Source of the DNA: SHVO01 sp041905525
Lineage (GTDB): Bacteria > Pseudomonadota > Alphaproteobacteria > Rhodospirillales > Rhodospirillaceae
Assembly (NCBI GenBank): GCA_041905525.1
Contig: JAYRKY010000001.1
Coordinates: forward strand, 525,490 to 589,489
Length of the DNA stretch: 64,000 nt
Direction: 5' to 3'
This document shows positions 7,835-16,707 of this stretch, piece by piece. How positions within the stretch are numbered: the stretch's first letter is position 1; each line of letters starts with the position of its first letter. The notes below the pieces were generated by a model. That model did not search any database and was not told the DNA's origin. It saw only the letters and a program-made list of their open reading frames with translations. The position numbers and the translations under genes are program-made.

Positions 7835-8719
7835 CTACTCGCCGCGCCAGCGGCGGTGCATCCATAACCATTGCTCGGGCCGCTCGCGGATCCAGTCCTC
7901 AAGCTTGCCGTTGATTTGGGTGAGCGCGTTCAGAATGTCGGCGTCGTGATTGTCCGTCGGCGTGAAATGCCACGGCTTTTCGATACTCACCTTGAAGTGC
8001 GCGCCTCCACGACGGATGACGCGGATGGGAAACACCGGACAGCCCAGGCGCAGCGCGAAACTCGCGATGGCCGGCGCGGTGGCAGCGGCGCGGCCGAAGA
8101 ACGGCACATCGACGCCCGAGCTCAGCTTCTGATCCACCAGCATGACCACATGGCCGCCGTGTTTCAGGTCGCTCAGCACGATACGCGCGCCGGCCGGACC
8201 TTTCGGTGCAAGGCCCGCCACGCCGCGCAAGCGCACTTCGGCGATCATTTCATCGACCAGCGGGTTGTTCGCCTTGCGATAAACGGCGGTGATCGGTTTG
8301 GTATGCAGGCGCAAGGCGTCGAAGATCAGCTCCCAGTTGCCGAGGTGGCCGGTCATGAGCAGGGCCGGCTTGCCCTCGCGCGCCAGCCGCGCGAGTTCCT
8401 CATGGCCCTCGATTTCAACACGGCCCTCCAGCTTCGGGATGACCGCGTACTCCATCATCGTGCGGCCGAAATTGTCCCATGCGCCGTTCAATATCGCCGC
8501 TCGTGACGCCGCGTCGCGTTCGGGCAACGAACGCTCAAGGTTGTGCGCGGCAATCTTATGCGCGCGGGTCAAGGGACCGACCGTGCGGCCCAGCCATGCG
8601 CCGAAGCCCGATACCGCGTCCACCGAGAAAAGCCCCAGCACTGCGAGCATCGTGCGCGCCGCGGCCGCCTCGAGGCGGTAGCGGATCGGATGTTTTAATG
8701 GGGTCGACGGATCGGACAT
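7835..8719 (-). CDS. Lipid A biosynthesis lauroyl/acyl transferase (LpxL/HtrB family)
   Basis: The 294-residue protein transfers a secondary acyl chain to lipid A at the inner membrane. The acyltransferase motif H-x4-E is seen in GHLGNWE, followed by AVYRKANNP and the conserved LVDQK before the C-terminal domain. WLWMHRRWR near the end is typical of the family. I chose the ATG at 8719 because residues upstream of it in the open frame do not resemble the family; the N-terminal RTMLAVLGLF forms the membrane anchor. The gene is divergent from the GT4 gene with only 39 bases between the starts. Confidence 0.82.
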   Translation of the reverse strand: MSDPSTPLKHPIRYRLEAAAARTMLAVLGLFSVDAVSGFGAWLGRTVGPLTRAHKIAAHNLERSLPERDAASRAAILNGAWDNFGRTMMEYAVIPKLEGRVEIEGHEELARLAREGKPALLMTGHLGNWELIFDALRLHTKPITAVYRKANNPLVDEMIAEVRLRGVAGLAPKGPAGARIVLSDLKHGGHVVMLVDQKLSSGVDVPFFGRAAATAPAIASFALRLGCPVFPIRVIRRGGAHFKVSIEKPWHFTPTDNHDADILNALTQINGKLEDWIRERPEQWLWMHRRWRGE

Positions 8720-8758
8720 TATGGGCGACTTATAGTGCGTTTTTCGGGAGTTGGTAAC

Positions 8759-9781
8759 GTGCGCCTGTTGCAAGTGCTCGCCGGCGGTCTGCACGGCGGC
8801 GCAGAGCGCTTCTACGAGGATCTGGTGGTCGGCCTGACGAAGGCCGGCGTCGACCAGGCGTGCGCGATCCGGCCGTTCCCCTTGCGCGCGGCGCGCCTGT
8901 CGGCGGCGGGGTGCCGGGTCAGCCAGTTCATGTTCGGCGGGTTCTTCGATCTGTCGACGCGATTCCGGCTCGCGAAGCTGGCGAAGCTGGAATCACCCGA
9001 TGTCGTCGTTGGGTGGATGAACCGCGCCTGTGCCATTCTTCCGGAAGGATCGTGGGTGAATGTCGGGCGCCTCGGGGGCTACTACAGCCTCAAGTACTAT
9101 CGGCGCTGTCATCACCTTGTCTGCAATACGCCCGACATCCGCGGCTATGTCGTGCGCGAGGGATGGCCGGCCGCCCGCGCGCATTACATTCCGAATTTCA
9201 CTCCGGTCGAAGAGGGGCCTGCGGCGGACCGCGCCGCGCTCGCCACGCCCGCCGATGCCAAGGTGCTTCTAATATTGGCGCGCCTCCACAAGGTGAAGGG
9301 CATCGATATGGCGATCCGGGCATTGGTTTCCATTCCCGATGCGATTCTATGGATCGCGGGCGAAGGGGCGCTCGAGGACGAACTGCGTGAATTGGCCGAG
9401 CGCGAACGCGTTGTGCACAGGGTTCGATTTTTGGGCTGGAGGGACGACCGCTCCGCCCTCCTCAAAGCGGCCGACGTGTGTCTTGTTCCTTCGCGCTCCG
9501 AGCCGTTCGGAAACGTTGTCGTCAACGCCTGGGCCCACGGTGTGCCGCTGGTCGCGGCGGCGAGCCAGGGACCGGGGTACCTGGTTCACGAGGGCGAGGA
9601 TGGCCTCAAGGTCCCGGTGGACGATGCCGCGGCGCTGGCCGGCGCGGTGAACCGGCTGCTGGGAGATGACGCCCTGGCCGGGAAACTCAGGGCCGGGGGC
9701 TTCGAACGGGTGCGCCGGGAGTTCTCCGAAGACGCGGTGGTTCAGCAATATATGGACCTTCTTTCCACCGTCAGGCGTTGA
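8759..9781 (+). CDS. GT4-family glycosyltransferase
   Basis: The 340-residue protein has the GT-B fold. The N-terminal GGLHGGAERFYEDL loop is typical of GT4 enzymes, and the C-terminal domain has the E-x7-E element in PSRSEPFGNVVVNAWAHG. LARLHKVKGID marks the first strand of the donor-binding domain. It probably adds a sugar to LPS or another glycolipid; the neighbouring LpxL-like gene is consistent with an envelope role. The GTG at 8759 is preceded by GGGAG at eight-base spacing and is preferred over a GTG 24 bases upstream. Confidence 0.75.
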   Translation: MRLLQVLAGGLHGGAERFYEDLVVGLTKAGVDQACAIRPFPLRAARLSAAGCRVSQFMFGGFFDLSTRFRLAKLAKLESPDVVVGWMNRACAILPEGSWVNVGRLGGYYSLKYYRRCHHLVCNTPDIRGYVVREGWPAARAHYIPNFTPVEEGPAADRAALATPADAKVLLILARLHKVKGIDMAIRALVSIPDAILWIAGEGALEDELRELAERERVVHRVRFLGWRDDRSALLKAADVCLVPSRSEPFGNVVVNAWAHGVPLVAAASQGPGYLVHEGEDGLKVPVDDAAALAGAVNRLLGDDALAGKLRAGGFERVRREFSEDAVVQQYMDLLSTVRR

Positions 9782-9820
9782 TTTGCCGGGCTTTTAAAGA
9801 CAGGGCATAGTGGCGCCCGC

Positions 9821-11602
9821 ATGCAGGCACAGGCCAAAGCACAAGGCGGGACAACCCCGAACGCGGAGACCAAGCCGCAAGGCGAGGAGCGCGACCATCT
9901 CCTGCTGATCGCGGACATGACCCGCGAGTTCGCGGCCGCCAATGACTATAAAGCCGTCGCCCATACGACCCTGGAGCGCATCACCAAGTATATGAGCGCC
10001 GAGGCCGCATCGCTGTTTCTGCTCAGCGATTCCGGCGACGATCTTGTCTGCGTCGCCTGCTACGGCCCAGTCGATATCACCGGCCTCAATATCCCCGCCA
10101 CCACCGGCGTCGTCGGCCGGAGCGTCATTTCGCGCAAAGGTCTCCTGGTGCGCGACGTGTCGCAGGACGGCGATTTCGGCGCAGCCGTAGACGCAAAAAC
10201 CGGCTTCACCACGCGCTCGCTTCTGGTCGCGCCGCTCGCCATCGGCAAGGAATGTCTCGGCGCTATCGAGATCATCAACCGCACCGACGGGGATGGCCTC
10301 TTCAATGACGAGGATATGATCCTCCTCGAGACATTGGCGCGCGCCGCGGCGCTTGCGATCAACAACTTCCGCCTCACCCATAAGATCGTTCAGCAGGAGC
10401 GCGATCGCCACGAGCTCGAACTCGCGGCCGAAATCCAACGTGACCTTCTGCCCCAGTCTTCGACGCGCGATTTTCCCGTGCACGGTCTCAATATTCCGGC
10501 GCGTGCGGTTTCGGGCGATTTCTTCGACATCATCACCCTTCCCGATGGACGCATCTGGTTCAACGTGGCCGATGTCTCCGGCAAGGGCATGAACGCGGCC
10601 TTGCTCATGGCCAAGACCTCGAGCTTGTTCCGCTGTCTCGCCAAAAGCGCCGAAAATCCGGGCCAGCTTCTGTCGGCCATCAATAACGAGCTGTGTGAAA
10701 CCAATTCGCACGGGATGTTCGTGACCATGGTCGGGGGGCTGTTCGACCCGGCGATCGGTATGGTCCGGCTGGCCAACGCGGGCCATGAGCCGCCGCTTTT
10801 GTTCGACGCCCGCACGGAACGGTTTACCTCGATTCCGGCGGACGCCCCGCCGCTCGGTATCGCGCCCGATATCGCCGGCGCCGAGGGGTTTCCGGTGCGC
10901 GAAATCTTCCTCGCCGGGGGCACCCTCTATGTCTTCACCGACGGGCTGACGGAAGCCACCACCTTCGGCGGCGGCATGCTGGGCATCGACGGCGTACGCG
11001 CCTTGATCCGCGACCACGCGGAACTTTCGCCCGACCTGCGGCTCAAGAATATCGCCGGGGCGGTCAAGCTGCCCGGCCAGTCGTTGCGCGACGACCTGAC
11101 GCTGCTCGTGGCCGAAGATATGGCCATCGCTCCCATGGGGGCCAAACCGCCGGCCGCGTCGCTGGATATCCCGGCGGACGAACAAATCCTGCGCATTCGC
11201 GTTCCTGGACGTGCGGACCGCCTCAAGTTGATCCGCGCCGCAACGGAACAAGCCGCGAAATTCGTCGATGCCCCGGAAGCCTGGACCTTCGACCTTAAAA
11301 TGGCCGTCGACGAAGCCTGCCAGAACATCGTGCGTCACGCTTACAAGAGCAGCCCCGATGCCGGCGATATCGTCATCGATTTTCGCCGCCGCGGCAGCGT
11401 GATGGAGGTGGACATCATGGATTTCGCCGAGGCAGTGGACCCTGAGACGATCAAGCCCCGTGACATCACCGAAGTCCGGCCCGGAGGGCTGGGTGTTCAC
11501 CTGATCAAGTCCGTATGTGACGAGGCCAAATTCGCCGCGCCGCCGCCCGGAGTCGGCAACTTATTTAAATTGACCAAACGCCTCCCACCCAAGGTACAGT
11601 AG
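9821..11602 (+). CDS. GAF - PP2C (SpoIIE/RsbU-type) phosphatase - HATPase signalling protein
   Basis: The 593-residue protein has an N-terminal GAF sensor (about 25-185), a linker helix ending in AEIQRDLLP and a PPM-type Ser/Thr phosphatase domain (about 215-435). A C-terminal RsbW-like HATPase domain (about 455-588) follows. Phosphatase metal ligands are visible as D233 (SGDFFD), D251 (ADVSGKG), D374 (FTDGLTEA) and D424/425 (RDDLTLL). In the HATPase, the N-box DEACQNIVRHAY and G2-like PGGLGVHL are clear, while the G1 box is the variant DFAEAV without glycines. Such proteins control phosphorylation of STAS antagonists. A STAS gene follows 19 bases downstream, then Mla transport genes. The cytosolic signal sensed by the GAF domain is unknown. 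Confidence 0.85.
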   Translation: MQAQAKAQGGTTPNAETKPQGEERDHLLLIADMTREFAAANDYKAVAHTTLERITKYMSAEAASLFLLSDSGDDLVCVACYGPVDITGLNIPATTGVVGRSVISRKGLLVRDVSQDGDFGAAVDAKTGFTTRSLLVAPLAIGKECLGAIEIINRTDGDGLFNDEDMILLETLARAAALAINNFRLTHKIVQQERDRHELELAAEIQRDLLPQSSTRDFPVHGLNIPARAVSGDFFDIITLPDGRIWFNVADVSGKGMNAALLMAKTSSLFRCLAKSAENPGQLLSAINNELCETNSHGMFVTMVGGLFDPAIGMVRLANAGHEPPLLFDARTERFTSIPADAPPLGIAPDIAGAEGFPVREIFLAGGTLYVFTDGLTEATTFGGGMLGIDGVRALIRDHAELSPDLRLKNIAGAVKLPGQSLRDDLTLLVAEDMAIAPMGAKPPAASLDIPADEQILRIRVPGRADRLKLIRAATEQAAKFVDAPEAWTFDLKMAVDEACQNIVRHAYKSSPDAGDIVIDFRRRGSVMEVDIMDFAEAVDPETIKPRDITEVRPGGLGVHLIKSVCDEAKFAAPPPGVGNLFKLTKRLPPKVQ

Positions 11603-11621
11603 CGCCGGGGAAACGCAGTAA

Positions 11622-11951
11622 ATGTCCTACGAAGTCAAAAACGTGAACGGCGCCGCCGTGGTGGCGCTTACCGGTGACGTTGATTTGCAGACGTCGCCGA
11701 CCGTGCGCCAGAAGCTCCTTGAGAGCCTGGAACAGTACAAGCGCATCGTCGTCGATCTGTCGGCGGTGAACTACATCGATTCCTCCGGGGTGGCGTCGCT
11801 GGTCGAGGCGTTTCAGGTGTCCCGCAAGAAGGGCTGCACCTTCTCCCTCGCCAATGTGTCGTCGGCCGCCATGCGCGTTTTGTCGCTGGCCCGCCTCGAT
11901 AAGGTGTTCACGATCCACCCGTCCGTCGAAGCGGCGCTCGCGCAGGGGTAA
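11622..11951 (+). CDS. STAS-domain protein: anti-sigma-factor antagonist or MlaB-like subunit
   Basis: The 109-residue protein is a single STAS domain. The loop YIDSSGVASL (51-60) contains the Asp-Ser-Ser-Gly in which SpoIIAA/RsbV proteins are phosphorylated; the equivalent residue here would be S54. Two roles are possible. It may be the substrate of the upstream PP2C/HATPase protein. It may also be the MlaB-type cytosolic subunit of the transporter encoded three bases downstream, because MlaB is itself a STAS protein bound to MlaF. The tight spacing on both sides supports a shared role. No sigma factor gene is nearby. Confidence 0.8.
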   Translation: MSYEVKNVNGAAVVALTGDVDLQTSPTVRQKLLESLEQYKRIVVDLSAVNYIDSSGVASLVEAFQVSRKKGCTFSLANVSSAAMRVLSLARLDKVFTIHPSVEAALAQG

Positions 11952-11954
11952 GCC

Positions 11955-12782
11955 ATGTCCGAGGCGGGGGATCGCGCAATACCGACGAGGATTGCAGAGT
12001 CCCTCGACCGCATGGGCCGCGCCGCCGTCGGCGGCATCGCCGAAATCGGCCTCGGCGCCGCCATCCTCTGGCAAAGCCTCTATTGGATTGTGCTGGGGCG
12101 CCACCGCGAACAGCCGGTACGCATGGGCGCAACGTTCGAGCGCTGCATGGAGGTCGGGATCCGCGCGCTGCCGATCGTGACGATGATGTCGCTCACCATC
12201 GGCATCATGCTGGCCATTCAGGGTATCTACACGCTGCGGGTTTTCGGCGCCGAGGAACAGGTCACCATCGGGGTCGGCATTTCTGTCGTGCGTGAATTCG
12301 GGCCGCTCATCACCGGCATCCTCGTCGCGGGCCGCACGGGCTCCTCGCTGGCGGCGCGAATCGGCACCATGCGGATCAGCCAGGAGGTCGACGCACTGGA
12401 GGTCATGGGCATCAATCCGGTGCGTTTCCTGGTGGCGCCAGCGCTCATCGCCATGGTGGTTATGGTGCCGCTCCTGGCGCTGTGGGCGGACTTGATGATG
12501 CTGATCGGGGCCGGCTGGTATGTGTCGGTCGACATGGGCATGAGTTTCGCCGCCTATACTCAGCGGATCATCGACGTGGTGGAGATCGAGGACCTGATGC
12601 ATGGCCTGTACAAGGCCATGCTGTTTTCGGTCCTGATCACTCTGGTGGGCGTCATCAATGGCGCCAACGTCAAGGGCGGCGCCGAGGGGGTTGGCCGCAT
12701 GACCACCCGCTCGGTCGTGCTTTCCATTAGCGCCATCATCGTCACCGATATGATCTTCGCGTTCATCACGACCCGGTCATGA
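11955..12782 (+). CDS. mlaE: MlaE-family lipid ABC transporter permease
   Basis: The 275-residue membrane protein matches the MlaE/TGD1 permease family (DUF140). A long amphipathic N-terminus leads into MEVGIRALPIVTMMSLTIGI. VREFGPLITGILVAGRTGSS and the coupling-type GTMRISQEVDALEVMGINP form the conserved core. Together with MlaF and MlaD it moves phospholipids between the inner membrane and the periplasm. It starts three bases after the STAS gene and its stop overlaps the ATG of mlaF. Confidence 0.87.
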   Translation: MSEAGDRAIPTRIAESLDRMGRAAVGGIAEIGLGAAILWQSLYWIVLGRHREQPVRMGATFERCMEVGIRALPIVTMMSLTIGIMLAIQGIYTLRVFGAEEQVTIGVGISVVREFGPLITGILVAGRTGSSLAARIGTMRISQEVDALEVMGINPVRFLVAPALIAMVVMVPLLALWADLMMLIGAGWYVSVDMGMSFAAYTQRIIDVVEIEDLMHGLYKAMLFSVLITLVGVINGANVKGGAEGVGRMTTRSVVLSISAIIVTDMIFAFITTRS

Positions 12783-13624
12783 GCCACGCCGCCGAACAGC
12801 GCGACGACAGGCCGCGGCCCGATCTCACGGGCGCGCCCAACGTTATTGAAGTGAAGAAGCTCGTCACCCACTACGGGGCGCGCGAAATCCTGCACAAGAT
12901 CGACTTCAGCGTCCGCGAGGGCGAGATCATGGTGATCATGGGCGGGTCCGGCTCGGGCAAGTCGACCTTGCTGAATACCTTGCTCGGTCTCCTGCGCCCC
13001 ACCTCCGGTACGGTCCAGATCCTCGGCGAGGACCTCACCAAGATCTCCGATGTCCAGAGGACCTTGCTCCGGCGCAAGATCGGGGTCGCTTTCCAGGGCG
13101 GCGCCTTGTTCGGCTCCCTCAACGTGCTTGAGAACATCATGCTGCCGCTGCGCGAGCATACGAAGCTCGACGTCAACACCATGCGCATCATGGCGCGGCT
13201 AAAGATGCAGGTGGTCAACCTCGCCGGTTTCGAACATCTAAACCCGTCGGAACTTTCGGGCGGTATGATCAAGCGCGCCGCCTTCGCGCGGGCCGTGGTC
13301 ATGGACCCCAAAATATTGTTTTGTGACGAACCATCCGCCGGCCTCGATCCGATCGTCGCCGCCGCCATCGATGAACTTATTCTGAACCTGCGCGACGCCA
13401 TGGGGATGTCGGTGGTCGTGGTGACCCACGAGCTCGAAAGCGCCTTTCGCATCGCCGACCGGATCTGCGTCCTGGATAAGGGCGATATCCTGATGACAGG
13501 GACGGTGAATGAGATACGATCCAGCACGAACGAACGTATCCAGAACCTTCTGAACCGGCGCACCGAGACCGAGGTGCTCGATCCGGAGGAATATCTGAAA
13601 CGCCTGACGGCGGCGAACGACTAG
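12779..13624 (+). CDS. mlaF: MlaF-family ABC transporter ATP-binding protein
   Basis: This 281-residue ATPase has Walker A GGSGSGKST, a Q-loop AFQGGALFGSL typical of MlaF (FQ followed by a small-residue run), the signature LSGGMIKRAAFARA, Walker B ILFCDEPSAGLDP and the switch His in VVVTHELESAF. The extra C-terminal stretch NRRTETEVLDPEEYL is like the MlaF tail that contacts the other ATPase protomer and MlaB. An N-terminal extension of about 20 polar residues precedes the domain. The ATG overlaps the mlaE stop. Confidence 0.87.
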   Translation: MSHAAEQRDDRPRPDLTGAPNVIEVKKLVTHYGAREILHKIDFSVREGEIMVIMGGSGSGKSTLLNTLLGLLRPTSGTVQILGEDLTKISDVQRTLLRRKIGVAFQGGALFGSLNVLENIMLPLREHTKLDVNTMRIMARLKMQVVNLAGFEHLNPSELSGGMIKRAAFARAVVMDPKILFCDEPSAGLDPIVAAAIDELILNLRDAMGMSVVVVTHELESAFRIADRICVLDKGDILMTGTVNEIRSSTNERIQNLLNRRTETEVLDPEEYLKRLTAAND

Positions 13625-13643
13625 GGATCGCCGAGGGACCAAG

Positions 13644-14576
13644 ATGCAAGACAGCCGGATCAACTATGTGGTGGTGGGCGCTTTCGTCACGGCGATGCTG
13701 GCGGCGTTCGTGCTCATCATTTCTGTGCTCGCCGGAAACACGGGCGATACCGACGAATATTATACCGTCTACGACAATGTCGGCGGCGTGAAACTCGGCA
13801 CGCTGGTGTTCTACGAGGGTTACCAGATCGGCCAGGTCGACGAAGTGCAGCCGATGGGCGAGGGCGCACAGGTCCGCTTCAAGGTCATCATGGCCGTCCA
13901 GGAAGGCTGGAAAATTCCCAAGGACAGCATCGCCCGGGCGCAGGTCTCGGGCCTGCTCTCGGCCATCGCCATCGACATCCGCGGCGGCAAAAGCACGGAG
14001 ATCCTGAGGCCCGGCGCCGAAATCGAAGGCGTCGAGGGCACCAATATCTTCGCGACGCTCGCCGATATCAGCTCCGAATTTAGCGACCTGTCCTCGAATT
14101 CTATCAAGCCCCTGATCGCCAGCCTCAACAAGTACGTCAACGAGTTCGGGGCGACGACGATGGATCACCTGCCGGCGCTGATGTCCAACCTCGAGAAGCT
14201 GAGTGCGACGCTTGAGCGCAGCTCGGCGATTGTCGAGAAGGATTTGCTGAAGCCGGAGAACCGCGAGCAGTTCGACGCCATCATCGCCAACATGGCGGTG
14301 GTCTCCAGCGACCTCAAGGAAACCAGCGCGCTCCTCAACAAATCGATCACCAACGTCAACGCCATGGTCGAGGGCAACCAGGGCAATGTGAACGAGGCGA
14401 TGCGGAACCTGCGCTATACCCTCGATACCTTCTCGCGCTACGTCGACGATATCTCCCAGAATATCGACGCCACCGCCCGCAACATGAGCGAGTTCAGCCG
14501 CTCGATCCGCTCGAATCCCGGAGTCTTGCTGTCGGGCACCAAGGCGCCCGATCCGCCGCAAGGGGCGCCGAAATGA
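13644..14576 (+). CDS. mlaD: MlaD-like MCE-domain protein
   Basis: The 310-residue protein has a single N-terminal transmembrane helix (residues about 7-27). One MCE domain (about 38-118) follows, with VGGVKLGTLVFYEGYQIGQV and the strand preceding VSGLLSAIAIDIRGG. A long helical C-terminal region (about 140-295) contains repeated N/S/L heptad-like stretches. MCE proteins bind lipid in a periplasmic hexamer attached to the permease. At 310 residues it is longer than E. coli MlaD (about 180), closer to alphaproteobacterial forms with a helical needle. Its stop overlaps the start of the lipoprotein gene. Confidence 0.83.
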   Translation: MQDSRINYVVVGAFVTAMLAAFVLIISVLAGNTGDTDEYYTVYDNVGGVKLGTLVFYEGYQIGQVDEVQPMGEGAQVRFKVIMAVQEGWKIPKDSIARAQVSGLLSAIAIDIRGGKSTEILRPGAEIEGVEGTNIFATLADISSEFSDLSSNSIKPLIASLNKYVNEFGATTMDHLPALMSNLEKLSATLERSSAIVEKDLLKPENREQFDAIIANMAVVSSDLKETSALLNKSITNVNAMVEGNQGNVNEAMRNLRYTLDTFSRYVDDISQNIDATARNMSEFSRSIRSNPGVLLSGTKAPDPPQGAPK

Positions 14577-15193
14577 GCGCGACGATCATGTCCTTTGCCC
14601 TGAACCGGCGTCTCTTGATTGCGGGACTCCTAGCGAGCGCGCTGACAGCGTGCGCGGCGGACCCGCCGCCGCCCGAGACGTTCTACCGCCTCGGTGCGCC
14701 CGCGCCGGTGCAAGCCCTGGCCGGGGGACCTATCAAAGGCATTGTCGATGTCTCGCAAGTCCGCACCCAGGGTGTCGTGGGCGGCCGCGCCATCCTTTAC
14801 CGCAACGCCCCGGATCAGGTGATCGCGTATCACTACCATGCGTGGCAGGAGCCGACGGGTGTGATGATGCAACGCGCCCTCGTCGACGCCCTGCGTTCGG
14901 CCCGTGCCTTCGAAACCGTCGCAACGCCCGAAATGCGGCTTGACCGAAACTATGAGCTGCAGGGCGACCTCCTGACCCTCGAGCATGTTCTGGCCGGGGG
15001 TGGCGGCAGCGTCGTGGTGGAGATTGAAATCACCCTGCGCCGGATCGCGGGAAATCAGCAGCTCCTGATGAAGACCTACCGCGCCGAGGAGCCTGCGGGT
15101 GCGGCCGTGGGATCGACCATTCCCGCGTTCACCCGCGCCGTGGACAAGATCACCGCGGCCCTTCTGGCCGACCTCTCCGCTCTGCCAAAATAG
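14573..15193 (+). CDS. ABC-type transport auxiliary lipoprotein (PqiC-like)
   Basis: The 206-residue protein has a lipoprotein signal ending LASALTAC (Cys at about residue 27). The mature start PPPETFYRLGAPAP is the usual opening of the PqiC/ABC-transport-auxiliary family (cf. xYxL). It is probably anchored in the outer membrane and completes the MCE pathway. The ATG at 14573 overlaps the stop of the MCE gene. A second ATG (MSFALNRRLL, six codons in) is possible. Confidence 0.75.
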   Translation: MSATIMSFALNRRLLIAGLLASALTACAADPPPPETFYRLGAPAPVQALAGGPIKGIVDVSQVRTQGVVGGRAILYRNAPDQVIAYHYHAWQEPTGVMMQRALVDALRSARAFETVATPEMRLDRNYELQGDLLTLEHVLAGGGGSVVVEIEITLRRIAGNQQLLMKTYRAEEPAGAAVGSTIPAFTRAVDKITAALLADLSALPK

Positions 15194-15221
15194 CCATAGA
15201 GCCTTGCAAAGTGTGGGTTTT

Positions 15222-15250
15222 GCGCGGGTTGCCGGGCTCCGGCCCCGCGC
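15222..15250 (+). other. GC-rich hairpin in the thrC leader
   Basis: Arms GCGCGGG (15222-15228) and CCCGCGC (15244-15250) pair across a 15-base loop between the Mla operon and thrC. No T-run follows, so it is not a classical terminator. It could mark the operon end or affect thrC expression. Confidence 0.35.
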
Positions 15251-15286
15251 GTAGTATCCGCGCGTTCTTCAGAGGAGCCCTGTCTT

Positions 15287-16681
15287 TTGCGTTATGTGAG
15301 CACCCGCGGGCGCGCGCCCACGCTCGGTTTCGACGATGTCCTGTTGGCCGGCCTCGCCACCGACGGCGGTCTTTATGTGCCTGAAACCTGGCCGCAGTTT
15401 TCCGCCGCCGAATTTGCGTCCTTCGCGGGGCTCGACTATCCGCGCCTCGCCGCGCGCGTCATGGCGCCCTTCGTCAAAGGCTCCGTGATTGAGCATACCC
15501 TCGAGGACCTGACGCGCCGCGCCTACGCCTCCTTCACCCATACCGCGGTCGCGCCAATGATCCAGACCGCGGCCAACGAATGGCTGCTTGAGCTTTTCCA
15601 CGGCCCCACGCTCGCCTTCAAGGATTTCGCCTTGCAGTGCGTGGGCCTGATGTTCGACGAGGTGCTGAAGGCGCGTGGGTCCCGCATCACCATCGTCGGG
15701 GCGACCTCCGGCGATACAGGGTCCGCCGCGATCGAGGCCACCAAGAACCGGGACGCTGTCGATATCTTCATCCTGCATCCCGCGGGCCGCACGTCCGAAG
15801 TCCAACGCCGGCAGATGACCACGGTCGATGCCAAGAACGTCCATAACGTCGCGGTCGAAGGCACCTTCGACGACTGCCAGAACATGGTGAAGGCTCTGTT
15901 CGCGGATACGACGTTCCGCGACGAATTGCACCTGTCCGCCGTGAACTCCATCAACTGGGCGCGAATCATGGCGCAGGTGGTGTACTACGTGTGGGCCGCC
16001 GTTCACGTCGGTGCGCCTCACCGTAAGGTGGCCTTCGCGGTCCCTACGGGCAACTTCGGGAATGTTTTCGCCGGGTATGTGGCCTTCAAGATGGGCCTGC
16101 CGGTGGAACGCTTTATCGTCGGTTCCAACGCCAACGACATCCTCACGCGCTATTTCGAGACCGGATCGATGACGGCGAACGGCGTCGTGCCGACGCTCAG
16201 TCCGTCAATGGACATCCAGATCTCTTCCAACTTCGAGCGGCTTTTGTTCGAAGCCGCCGGGCGCGACGGTGCGGCGGTCTCGCGCCACATGGACCAGTTC
16301 AAGCAGAGCGGCAGCTATACCGTCGATGCGAAAGCGCATGCGGCCATGTTGTCGCGCTTCTCCGGCTGCCGTCTCGATGATGCCGGTACGCTGGCCTTCA
16401 TCGGCGCGGTCCATAAGGCGAGCGGTTATGTGCTCGATCCACACTCTGCGGTTGGTCTGTACGCCGCCCGTCAGGCGGGCCTCGATTCGGCCATCCCGCG
16501 CATCGCCCTGGCCACGGCCCATCCGGCTAAGTTCCCGGACGCCGTTGAAAAAGCAACAGGGACAAGACCTTCCATGCCGCCGGCCCTTGGCGATCTGTTC
16601 CACCGCCGCGAGCACTTTACAACGCTTCCAAATGACCTAGATCAGTTACGGCGATTGATCCGCGATCGCGTCTCCCGCTGA
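15287..16681 (+). CDS. thrC: Threonine synthase
   Basis: The 464-residue PLP enzyme makes L-threonine from O-phosphohomoserine. The N-terminus MRYVSTRG is characteristic. GPTLAFKDFALQ contains the Schiff-base Lys, and VGATSGDTGSAAIEA binds the PLP phosphate. The start is a TTG, supported by AGAGGAG at 15271-15277, nine bases upstream. Length fits the long, bacterial type-II-like threonine synthases. The M16 peptidase gene follows after 26 bases, an arrangement common in alphaproteobacteria. Homoserine kinase is encoded a few kilobases downstream on the other strand. Confidence 0.92.
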   Translation: MRYVSTRGRAPTLGFDDVLLAGLATDGGLYVPETWPQFSAAEFASFAGLDYPRLAARVMAPFVKGSVIEHTLEDLTRRAYASFTHTAVAPMIQTAANEWLLELFHGPTLAFKDFALQCVGLMFDEVLKARGSRITIVGATSGDTGSAAIEATKNRDAVDIFILHPAGRTSEVQRRQMTTVDAKNVHNVAVEGTFDDCQNMVKALFADTTFRDELHLSAVNSINWARIMAQVVYYVWAAVHVGAPHRKVAFAVPTGNFGNVFAGYVAFKMGLPVERFIVGSNANDILTRYFETGSMTANGVVPTLSPSMDIQISSNFERLLFEAAGRDGAAVSRHMDQFKQSGSYTVDAKAHAAMLSRFSGCRLDDAGTLAFIGAVHKASGYVLDPHSAVGLYAARQAGLDSAIPRIALATAHPAKFPDAVEKATGTRPSMPPALGDLFHRREHFTTLPNDLDQLRRLIRDRVSR

Positions 16682-16707
16682 TTTTCCTCCAGGTCCTTTA
16701 GGTTCGA

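Noticed and set aside
9794..11500. Long minus-strand frame opposite the GAF-PP2C-HATPase gene
   Set aside because: Low-complexity His/Gly/Arg-rich translation; the plus-strand domains are unambiguous.
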